A DNA stretch of 64,000 nt from Auanema rhodensis. Its lineage: Eukaryota > Nematoda > Chromadorea > Rhabditida > Rhabditidae. The notes under the pieces were generated by a model that saw only the letters and a list, made by a program, of their open reading frames with translations, was not told the DNA's origin and searched no databases. Location of the stretch: the NCBI GenBank assembly GCA_964057225.1, contig OZ059895.1, positions 1,612,001 to 1,676,000 on the forward strand, in the 5' to 3' direction. The position numbers and the translations under genes are program-made. Shown piece by piece: positions 54,463-64,000 of this stretch (its first letter is position 1; each line of letters begins with the position of its first letter).

Positions 54463-54689
54463 AGCTGCGTCGATCTGTGTTATCAGATATGCGCTAGCTT
54501 AAAAATGCACCGAGATATCAACTGATATAAGTTCACACTTATATCCTCGATTTTCACCCTGAAGAATTAATTTTTTCGTTGAATAACATTGTCCATCGTC
54601 TTTGCTTTGAAAAAAGGAATCTAAAAACATCTACTTTTTGCTAAATTATTTTGAAATGTTTCGAAAAAATTTTTGTCAAAATGTTTTTG
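54462..54689 (+). repeat. Truncated forward monomer after inverted segment
   Basis: Covers phases 124-351 only, beginning AAGCTGCG inside the left arm of dyad 2. It carries t151a (CAGATATGCG) and CTTTGCTTTG, plus GAAATGTTTCG. The same truncated monomer is found at 59662-59889 and 63458-63685, confirming a single origin. Confidence 0.88.
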
Positions 54690-55040
54690 GAAGTAATGTT
54701 GAGTGTACATGGAAACTCAACATACACTAATGAATCATTTTTCAAACGATCATAACTAATTTTTGTATTAAGCGTTTCTCAATGTAGTATAGTGCATTCG
54801 ATGCGGATTTTTAAGCTGCGTCGATCTGTGTTATCAGATTTGCGCTAGCTTAAAAATGCACCGAGATATCAACTGATATAAGTTCACACTTATATCCTCG
54901 ATTTTCACCCTGAAGAATCATTTTTTTCGTTGAATAACATTGTCCATTGTCTTTGCCTTGAAAAATGAAATCTAAAAACATCTACTTTTTGCTAAATTAT
55001 TTTGAAATTTTTCGAAAAAATTTTTGTCAAAATGTTTTTG

Positions 55041-56795
55041 GAAGCAATGTTGAGTGTACATGGAAACTCAACATACACTAATGAATCATTTTTCAAACGA
55101 TCATAACTAATTTTTGTATTAAGCGTTTCTCAATGTAGTATAGTGCATTCGATCCGGATTTTTAAGCTGCGTCGATCTGTGTTATCAGATTTGCGCTAAC
55201 TTAAAAATGCACCGAGATATCAACTGATATAAGTTCACACTTATATCCTCGATTTTCACCCTGAAGAATTGATTTTTTCGTTGAATAACATTGTCCATCG
55301 TCTTTGCTTTGAAAAATGGAATCTAAAAACATCTACTTTTTGCTAAATTATTTTGAAATTTTTCGAAAAAATTTTTGTCAAAATGTTTTTGGAAGCAATG
55401 TTGAGTGTACATGGAAACTCAACATACACTAATGCATCATTTTTCAAACGATCATAACTAATTTTTGTATTAAGCGTTTCTCAATGTAGTATAGTGCACT
55501 CGATGCGGATTTTTAAGCTGCGTCGATCTGTGTTATCAGATATGCGCTAGCTTAAAAATGCACCGAGATATCAACTGATATAAGTTCACACTTATATCCT
55601 CGATTTTCACCCTGAAGAAATAATTTTTTCGTTGAATAACATTGTCCATCGTCTTTGCCTTGAAAAAAGGAATCTAAAAACATCTACTTTTTGCTAAATT
55701 ATTTTGAAATTTTTCGAAAAAATTTTTATCAAAATGTTTTTGGAAGCAATGTTGAGTGTACATGGAAACTCAACATACACTAATGCATCATTTTTCAAAC
55801 GATCATAACTAATTTTTGTATTAAGCGTTTCTCAATGTAGTATAGTGCATTCGATGCGGATTTTTAAGCTGCGTCGATCTGTGTTATCAGATTTGCGCTA
55901 GCTTAAAAATGCACCGAGATATCAACTGATATAAGTTCACACTTATATCCTCGATTTTCACCCTGAAGAAATAATTTTTTCGTTGAATAACAATGTCCAT
56001 CGTCTTTGCCTTGAAAAAAGGAATCTGAAAACATCTACTTTTTGCTAAATTATTTTGAAATTTTTCGAAAAAATTTTTGTCAAAATGTTTTTGGAAGCAA
56101 TGTTGAGTGTACATGGAAACTCAACATACACTAATGCATCATTTTTCAAACGATCATAACTAATTTTGGTATTAAGCGTTTCTCAATGTAGTATAGTGCA
56201 TTCGATGCGGATTTTTAAGCTGCGTCGATCTGTGTTATCAGATTTGCGCTAGCTTAAAAATGCACCGAGATATCAACTGATATAAGTTAACACTTATATC
56301 CTCGATTTTCACCCTGAAGAAATAATTTTTTCGTTGAATAACATTGTCCATCGTCTTTGTCTTGAAAAAAGGAATCTAAAAACATCTACTTTTTGCTAAA
56401 TTATTTTGAAATTTTTCGAAAAAATTTTTGTCAAAATGTTTTTGGAAGCAATGTTGAGTGTACATGGAAACTCAACATACACTAATGCATCATTTTTCAA
56501 ACGATCATAACTAATTTTTGTATTAAGCGTTTTTCAATGTATAATAGTGCATTCGATGCGGATTTTTAAGCTGCGTCGATCTGTGTTATCAGATTTGCGC
56601 TAGCTTAAAAATGCACCGAGATATCAACTGATATAAGTTCACACATATATCCTCGATTTTCACCCTGAAGAAATAATTTTTTCGTTGAATAACATTGTCC
56701 ATCGTCTTTGCCTTGAAAAAAGGAATCTAAAAACATCTACTTTTTGCTAAATTATTTTGAAATTTTTCGAAAAAATTTTTGTCAAAATGTTTTTG
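55041..56795 (+). repeat. Five-monomer set (1755 bp), copy 1
   Basis: Ordered marks: AATGAATCAT with GATCCGG, GCTAAC and AATTGATT (55041); GTGCACTCG with CAGATATGCG and TTTTTATC (55392); AACAATGTCC with a285g (55743); TTTTGGTATT with TAAC and TTTGTCTTG (56094); GTTTTTC with GTATAATAG and CACACAT (56445). The set is repeated immediately downstream. Confidence 0.88.
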
Positions 56796-58550
56796 GAAGC
56801 AATGTTGAGTGTACATGGAAACTCAACATACACTAATGAATCATTTTTCAAACGATCATAACTAATTTTTGTATTAAGCGTTTCTCAATGTAGTATAGTG
56901 CATTCGATCCGGATTTTTAAGCTGCGTCGATCTGTGTTATCAGATTTGCGCTAACTTAAAAATGCACCGAGATATCAACTGATATAAGTTCACACTTATA
57001 TCCTCGATTTTCACCCTGAAGAATTGATTTTTTCGTTGAATAACATTGTCCATCGTCTTTGCTTTGAAAAATGGAATCTAAAAACATCTACTTTTTGCTA
57101 AATTATTTTGAAATTTTTCGAAAAAATTTTTGTCAAAATGTTTTTGGAAGCAATGTTGAGTGTACATGGAAACTCAACATACACTAATGCATCATTTTTC
57201 AAACGATCATAACTAATTTTTGTATTAAGCGTTTCTCAATGTAGTATAGTGCACTCGATGCGGATTTTTAAGCTGCGTCGATCTGTGTTATCAGATATGC
57301 GCTAGCTTAAAAATGCACCGAGATATCAACTGATATAAGTTCACACTTATATCCTCGATTTTCACCCTGAAGAAATAATTTTTTCGTTGAATAACATTGT
57401 CCATCGTCTTTGCCTTGAAAAAAGGAATCTAAAAACATCTACTTTTTGCTAAATTATTTTGAAATTTTTCGAAAAAATTTTTATCAAAATGTTTTTGGAA
57501 GCAATGTTGAGTGTACATGGAAACTCAACATACACTAATGCATCATTTTTCAAACGATCATAACTAATTTTTGTATTAAGCGTTTCTCAATGTAGTATAG
57601 TGCATTCGATGCGGATTTTTAAGCTGCGTCGATCTGTGTTATCAGATTTGCGCTAGCTTAAAAATGCACCGAGATATCAACTGATATAAGTTCACACTTA
57701 TATCCTCGATTTTCACCCTGAAGAAATAATTTTTTCGTTGAATAACAATGTCCATCGTCTTTGCCTTGAAAAAAGGAATCTGAAAACATCTACTTTTTGC
57801 TAAATTATTTTGAAATTTTTCGAAAAAATTTTTGTCAAAATGTTTTTGGAAGCAATGTTGAGTGTACATGGAAACTCAACATACACTAATGCATCATTTT
57901 TCAAACGATCATAACTAATTTTGGTATTAAGCGTTTCTCAATGTAGTATAGTGCATTCGATGCGGATTTTTAAGCTGCGTCGATCTGTGTTATCAGATTT
58001 GCGCTAGCTTAAAAATGCACCGAGATATCAACTGATATAAGTTAACACTTATATCCTCGATTTTCACCCTGAAGAAATAATTTTTTCGTTGAATAACATT
58101 GTCCATCGTCTTTGTCTTGAAAAAAGGAATCTAAAAACATCTACTTTTCGCTAAATTATTTTGAAATTTTTCGAAAAAATTTTTGTCAAAATGTTTTTGG
58201 AAGCAATGTTGAGTGTACATGGAAACTCAACATACACTAATGCATCATTTTTCAAACGATCATAACTAATTTTTGTATTAAGCGTTTTTCAATGTATAAT
58301 AGTGCATTCGATGCGGATTTTTAAGCTGCGTCGATCTGTGTTATCAGATTTGCGCTAGCTTAAAAATGCACCGAGATATCAACTGATATAAGTTCACACA
58401 TATATCCTCGATTTTCACCCTGAAGAAATAATTTTTTCGTTGAATAACATTGTCCATCGTCTTTGCCTTAAAAAAAGGAATCTAAAAACATCTACTTTTT
58501 GCTAAATTATTTTGAAATTTTTCGAAAAAATTTTTGTCAAAATGTTTTTG
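56796..58550 (+). repeat. Five-monomer set (1755 bp), copy 2
   Basis: Tandem duplicate of 55041-56795 with the same five ordered types. I noticed two differences: ACTTTTCGC near 58146 and CCTTAAAAAAAGG near 58469. The high identity marks a recent duplication nested in the large unit. Confidence 0.88.
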
Positions 58551-58945
58551 GAAGCAATGTTGAGTGTACATGGAAACTCAACATACACTAATGCATCATT
58601 TTTCAAACGATCATAACTAATTTTTGTATCAAGCGTTTCTCAATGTAGTATAGTGCATTCGATGCGGATTTTTAAGCTGCGTCGATCTGTCTTATCAGAT
58701 TTGCGCTAGCTTAAAAATGCACCGAGATATCAACTGATATAAGTTCACACTCATATCCTCGATTTTCACACTGAAGAAATAATTTTTTCGTTGAATAACA
58801 TTGTCTATCGTCTTTGCCTTGAAAAATGGAATCTAAAAACATCTACTTTTTGCTAAATTATTTTGAAATTTTTCGAAAAAATTTTTGTCAAAATGTTTTT
58901 GGAAGCAATGTTGAGTGTACATGGAAACTCAACATACACTAATGC

Positions 58946-59662
58946 GACAATGTTATTCAACGAAAAAATTATTTCTTCAGGGTGAAAATCGAGGATATAA
59001 GTGTGAACTTATATCAGTTGATATCTCGGTGCATTTTTAAGCTAGCGCAAATCTGATAACACAGATCGACGCAGCTTAAAAATCCGCATCGAATGCACTA
59101 TACTACATTGAGAAACGCTTAATACAAAAATTAGTTATGATCGTTTGAAAAATGATGCATTAGTGTATGTTGAGTTTCCATGTACACTCAACATTGCTTC
59201 CAAAAACATTTTGACAAAAATTTTTTCGAAAAATTTCAGAATAATTTAGCAAAAAGTAGATGTTTTTAGATTCCTTTTTTCAAGGCAAAGACGATGGACA
59301 ATGTTATTCAACGAAAAAATTATTTCTTCAGGGTGAAAATCGAGGATATAAGTGTTAACTTATATCAGTTGATATCTCGGTGCATTTTTAAGCTAGCGCA
59401 AATCTGATAACACAGATCGACGCAGCTTAAAAATCCGCATCGAATGCACTATACTACATTGAGAAACGCTTAATACAAAAATTAGTTATGATCGTTTGAA
59501 AAATGATGCATTAGTGTATGTTGAGTTTCCATGTACACTCAACATTGCTTCCAAAAACATTTTGACAAAAATTTTTTCGAAAAATTTCAAAATAATTTAG
59601 CAAAAAGTAGATGTTTTTAGATTCCTTTTTTCAAGGCAAAGACGATGGACAATGTTATTCAA
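58946..59662 (-). repeat. Inverted satellite segment 2 (717 bp)
   Basis: Same junctions, length and phases as the segment at 53746, displaced by exactly 5200 bp. The t313c mark (CAGAATAATTT on the + strand) is in the first inverted monomer and absent from the second, as in segment 1. It was copied together with the large unit. Confidence 0.93.
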
Positions 59663-60240
59663 AGCTGCGTCGATCTGTGTTATCAGATATGCGCTAGCTT
59701 AAAAATGCACCGAGATATCAACTGATATAAGTTCACACTTATATCCTCGATTTTCACCCTGAAGAATTAATTTTTTCGTTGAATAACATTGTCCATCGTC
59801 TTTGCTTTGAAAAAAGGAATCTAAAAACATCTACTTTTTGCTAAATTATTTTGAAATGTTTCGAAAAAATTTTTGTCAAAATGTTTTTGGAAGTAATGTT
59901 GAGTGTACATGGAAACTCAACATACACTAATGAATCATTTTTCAAACGATCATAACTAATTTTTGTATTAAGCGTTTCTCAATGTAGTATAGTGCATTCG
60001 ATGCGGATTTTTAAGCTGCGTCGATCTGTGTTATCAGATTTGCGCTAGCTTAAAAATGCACCGAGATATCAACTGATATAAGTTCACACTTATATCCTCG
60101 ATTTTCACCCTGAAGAATCATTTTTTTCGTTGAATAACATTGTCCATTGTCTTTGCCTTGAAAAATGAAATCTAAAAACATCTACTTTTTGCTAAATTAT
60201 TTTGAAATTTTTCGAAAAAATTTTTGTCAAAATGTTTTTG

Positions 60241-61995
60241 GAAGCAATGTTGAGTGTACATGGAAACTCAACATACACTAATGAATCATTTTTCAAACGA
60301 TCATAACTAATTTTTGTATTAAGCGTTTCTCAATGTAGTATAGTGCATTCGATCCGGATTTTTAAGCTGCGTCGATCTGTGTTATCAGATTTGCGCTAAC
60401 TTAAAAATGCACCGAGATATCAACTGATATAAGTTCACACTTATATCCTCGATTTTCACCCTGAAGAATTGATTTTTTCGTTGAATAACATTGTCCATCG
60501 TCTTTGCTTTGAAAAATGGAATCTAAAAACATCTACTTTTTGCTAAATTATTTTGAAATTTTTCGAAAAAATTTTTGTCAAAATGTTTTTGGAAGCAATG
60601 TTGAGTGTACATGGAAACTCAACATACACTAATGCATCATTTTTCAAACGATCATAACTAATTTTTGTATTAAGCGTTTCTCAATGTAGTATAGTGCACT
60701 CGATGCGGATTTTTAAGCTGCGTCGATCTGTGTTATCAGATATGCGCTAGCTTAAAAATGCACCGAGATATCAACTGATATAAGTTCACACTTATATCCT
60801 CGATTTTCACCCTGAAGAAATAATTTTTTCGTTGAATAACATTGTCCATCGTCTTTGCCTTGAAAAAAGGAATCTAAAAACATCTACTTTTTGCTAAATT
60901 ATTTTGAAATTTTTCGAAAAAATTTTTATCAAAATGTTTTTGGAAGCAATGTTGAGTGTACATGGAAACTCAACATACACTAATGCATCATTTTTCAAAC
61001 GATCATAACTAATTTTTGTATTAAGCGTTTCTCAATGTAGTATAGTGCATTCGATGCGGATTTTTAAGCTGCGTCGATCTGTGTTATCAGATTTGCGCTA
61101 GCTTAAAAATGCACCGAGATATCAACTGATATAAGTTCACACTTATATCCTCGATTTTCACCCTGAAGAAATAATTTTTTCGTTGAATAACAATGTCCAT
61201 CGTCTTTGCCTTGAAAAAAGGAATCTGAAAACATCTACTTTTTGCTAAATTATTTTGAAATTTTTCGAAAAAATTTTTGTCAAAATGTTTTTGGAAGCAA
61301 TGTTGAGTGTACATGGAAACTCAACATACACTAATGCATCATTTTTCAAACGATCATAACTAATTTTGGTATTAAGCGTTTCTCAATGTAGTATAGTGCA
61401 TTCGATGCGGATTTTTAAGCTGCGTCGATCTGTGTTATCAGATTTGCGCTAGCTTAAAAATGCACCGAGATATCAACTGATATAAGTTAACACTTATATC
61501 CTCGATTTTCACCCTGAAGAAATAATTTTTTCGTTGAATAACATTGTCCATCGTCTTTGTCTTGAAAAAAGGAATCTAAAAACATCTACTTTTTGCTAAA
61601 TTATTTTGAAATTTTTCGAAAAAATTTTTGTCAAAATGTTTTTGGAAGCAATGTTGAGTGTACATGGAAACTCAACATACACTAATGCATCATTTTTCAA
61701 ACGATCATAACTAATTTTTGTATTAAGCGTTTTTCAATGTATAATAGTGCATTCGATGCGGATTTTTAAGCTGCGTCGATCTGTGTTATCAGATTTGCGC
61801 TAGCTTAAAAATGCACCGAGATATCAACTGATATAAGTTCACACATATATCCTCGATTTTCACCCTGAAGAAATAATTTTTTCGTTGAATAACATTGTCC
61901 ATCGTCTTTGCCTTGAAAAAAGGAATCTAAAAACATCTACTTTTTGCTAAATTATTTTGAAATTTTTCGAAAAAATTTTTGTCAAAATGTTTTTG
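60241..61995 (+). repeat. Five-monomer set (1755 bp), single copy in unit 2
   Basis: Matches 55041-56795, the first copy in unit 1, including ACTTTTTGC and CCTTGAAAAAAGG. Unit 2 lacks the second copy, which explains most of the length difference between the two large units. Confidence 0.88.
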
Positions 61996-62697
61996 GAAGC
62001 AATGTTGAGTGTACATGGAAACTCAACATACACTAATGCATCATTTTTCAAACGATCATAACTTATTTTTGTATCAAGCGTTTCTCAATGTAGTATAGTG
62101 CATTCGATGCGGATTTTTAAGCTGCGTCGATCTGTCTTATCAGATTTGCGCTAGCTTAAAAATGCACCGAGATATCAACTGATATAAGTTAACACTTATA
62201 TCCTCGATTTTCACCCTGAAGAATTAATTTTTTCGTTGAATAACATTGTCCATCGTCTTTGCCTTGAAAAATGGAATCTAAAAACATCTACTTTTTGCTA
62301 AATTATTTTGAAATTTTTCGAAAAAATTTTTGTCAAAATGTTTTTGGAAGCAATGTTGAGTGTACATGGAAACTCAACATACACTAATGCATCATTTTTC
62401 AAACGATCATAACTAATTTTTGTATCAAGCGTTTCTCAATGTAGTATAGTGCATTCGATGCGGATTTTTAAGCTGCGTCGATCTGTCTTATCAGATTTGC
62501 GCTAGCTTAAAAATGCACCGAGATATCAACTGATATAAGTTCACACTCATATCCTCGATTTTCACACTGAAGAAATAATTTTTTCGTTGAATAACATTGT
62601 CCATCGTCTTTGCCTTGAAAAAAGGAATCTAAAAACATCTACTTTTTGCTAAATTATTTTGAAATTTTTCGAAAAAATTTTTGTCAAAATGTTTTTG

Positions 62698-64000
62698 GAA
62701 GCAATGTTGAGTGTACATGGAAACTCAACATACACTAATGCATCATTTTTCAAACGATCATAACTAATTTTTGTATCAAGCGTTTCTCAATGTAGTATAG
62801 TGCATTCGATGCGGATTTTTAAGCTGCGTCGATCTGTCTTATCAGATTTGCGCTAGCTTAAAAATGCACCGAGATATCAACTGATATAAGTTCACACTCA
62901 TATCCTCGATTTTCACACTGAAGAAATAATTTTTTCGTTGAATAACATTGTCTATCGTCTTTGCCTTGAAAAATGGAATCTAAAAACATCTACTTTTTGC
63001 TAAATTATTTTGAAATTTTTCGAAAAAATTTTTGTCAAAATGTTTTTGGAAGCAATGTTGAGTGTACATGGAAACTCAACATACACTAATGCGACAATGT
63101 TATTCAACGAAAAAATTATTTCTTCAGGGTGAAAATCGAGGATATAAGTGTGAACTTATATCAGTTGATATCTCGGTGCATTTTTAAGCTAGCGCAAATC
63201 TGATAACACAGATCGACGCAGCTTAAAAATCCGCATCGAATGCACTATACTACATTGAGAAACGCTTAATACAAAAATTAGTTATGATCGTTTGAAAAAT
63301 GATGCATTAGTGTATGTTGAGTTTCCATGTACACTCAACATTGCTTCCAAAAACATTTTGACAAAAATTTTTTCGAAAAATTTCAGAATAATTTAGCAAA
63401 AAGTAGATGTTTTTAGATTCCTTTTTTCAAGGCAAAGACGATGGACAATGTTATTCAAAGCTGCGTCGATCTGTGTTATCAGATATGCGCTAGCTTAAAA
63501 ATGCACCGAGATATCAACTGATATAAGTTCACACTTATATCCTCGATTTTCACCCTGAAGAATTAATTTTTTCGTTGAATAACATTGTCCATCGTCTTTG
63601 CTTTGAAAAAAGGAATCTAAAAACATCTACTTTTTGCTAAATTATTTTGAAATGTTTCGAAAAAATTTTTGTCAAAATGTTTTTGGAAGTAATGTTGAGT
63701 GTACATGGAAACTCAACATACACTAATGAATCATTTTTCAAACGATCATAACTAATTTTTGTATTAAGCGTTTCTCAATGTAGTATAGTGCATTCGATGC
63801 GGATTTTTAAGCTGCGTCGATCTGTGTTATCAGATTTGCGCTAGCTTAAAAATGCACCGAGATATCAACTGATATAAGTTCACACTTATATCCTCGATTT
63901 TCACCCTGAAGAATCATTTTTTTCGTTGAATAACATTGTCCATTGTCTTTGCCTTGAAAAATGAAATCTAAAAACATCTACTTTTTGCTAAATTATTTTG
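62698..64000 (+). repeat. Large higher-order unit 3, cut by window end
   Basis: Third copy of the unit: C-like leader (62698), 44 bp forward, a shorter inverted segment, the truncated forward monomer (63458-63685) and most of the GAAGTAATG monomer (63686-64000). The array therefore continues beyond the window, probably with more units of this kind. Confidence 0.85.
63093..63458 (-). repeat. Inverted satellite segment 3 (366 bp)
   Basis: Same two junctions as the other inverted segments but 351 bp shorter: phase 255 down to 1, then 351 down to 241. It has the t313c mark of the first inverted monomer and then the end of the second. This is what an exact one-monomer loss inside a 717-bp segment would leave; a gain in the other two copies is equally possible. 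Confidence 0.93.

Larger units (their letters stand above)
53351..58550 (+). repeat. Large higher-order unit 1 (5200 bp)
   Basis: Contents in order: one C-like monomer with AAATAA at 228-233, 44 bp of a forward monomer, an inverted segment, a truncated forward monomer (54462-54689), one monomer starting GAAGTAATG (54690), and two tandem copies of a five-monomer set. Its left 3.5 kb recurs 5200 bp downstream; identity begins near 53271 and lasts to about 56838, with no difference noticed in the stretches I compared. Its forward monomers carry marks not seen to the left: AATGAATCAT, GATCCGG, CAGATATGCG, GTGCACTCG, TTTTTATCAAAA and TTTTGGTATT. Confidence 0.88.
58551..62697 (+). repeat. Large higher-order unit 2 (4147 bp)
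   Basis: Second copy of the unit at 53351, including the C-like leader monomer, the inverted segment and the GAAGTAATG monomer (59890). It holds one copy of the five-monomer set (60241-61995) and then two other monomers: a T' type (61996) and a C-like type with c256 and a277 (62347). It is exactly three monomers (1053 bp) shorter than unit 1. Confidence 0.88.
1..64000 (+). repeat. 351-bp satellite DNA array filling the window
   Basis: The monomer beginning GAAGCAATGTTGAG recurs every 351 bp from base 1 (352, 703, 1054 and so on). I tracked this register to the right end, and only four monomers in 1-53701 change length, each by 1 bp. There are 174 complete forward monomers plus truncated and inverted copies. 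Monomers differ by a small number of recurrent substitutions. Composition is about 31% G+C, and CpG is not depleted (12 seen against about 8.6 expected in monomer 1). No unique DNA or mobile element interrupts the array and neither edge is visible. Arrays of this type are typical of eukaryotic centromeric or pericentromeric heterochromatin; that location is inferred. Confidence 0.98.

Noticed and set aside
1-64000. Telomeric or simple-sequence repeats.
   Set aside because: I saw no runs of TTAGG, TTAGGG or other short tandem units; short A and T tracts are the only simple sequence.

Overview
The window is one uninterrupted satellite DNA array. Every base belongs to a tandem repeat of 351 bp, head to tail on the + strand except for three short inverted segments near the right end. 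There are 174 complete forward monomers (153 in 1-53701, 12 in 54690-58901, 9 in 59890-63048), several truncated ones, and about 1.8 kb of inverted monomer sequence. I see no gene, RNA gene, transposable element, CRISPR array or unique sequence. The array runs off both ends. 'Phase' below means position within the monomer, with window base 1 as phase 1; variants such as c220a are relative to monomer 1.

Organism: this is eukaryotic heterochromatin of the centromeric or pericentromeric kind. By hand count the first monomer has 110 G+C in 351 (31%) and 12 CpG, where base composition predicts about 8.6. CpG is therefore not depleted, which fits an invertebrate genome with little germline methylation (an insect, for example) better than a vertebrate or plant satellite. 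I do not recognise the repeat family and cannot name a species. A period of 351 bp is about two nucleosome lengths.

Layout. 1-12987: mixed monomer types with 4-monomer units. 12988-22813: irregular 3-monomer units of 1053 bp. 22814-28780: transition zone of mosaic types. 28781-31588: an 8-monomer unit repeated at 37557-40364. 31589-35099: ten monomers sharing a HindIII-creating change. 34749-47734: three-monomer B-N-T units and larger duplications of them. 47735-53350: further copies of the O-P-Q-R-B-N series. 53351-64000: three large units (5200 bp, 4147 bp, and a third cut by the window end), each containing an inverted segment with the same two breakpoints and a distinctive, more diverged set of forward monomers.

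Monomer types used below: V (TAAC at phases 195-198, c255t); C (t80c, g141c, t202c, c220a, a229t, c256t, a277t); G (a69t, t80c, a81g, usually g141c); O (a285g, t313c); P (a329c); Q (a69t, t80c, a329c); R (c220a, a229t, c256t); B (c256t, a277t, t313c, a329c); N (g103a, g141c, TAAC, c256t, a277t); T (a69t, t80c, g141c, c220a, a229t); T' (like T but with TAAC, no c220a, and a277t); H (g85t).

The monomer carries four inverted-repeat dyads, the largest with about 22-nt arms, so each repeat could extrude hairpins or a cruciform. Nested higher-order repeats, exact one-monomer gains and losses, and mosaic monomers show that the array evolves by unequal exchange and gene conversion. The most notable structure is the recurrent inverted insertion from 53.7 kb onward. 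I found no new gene system.
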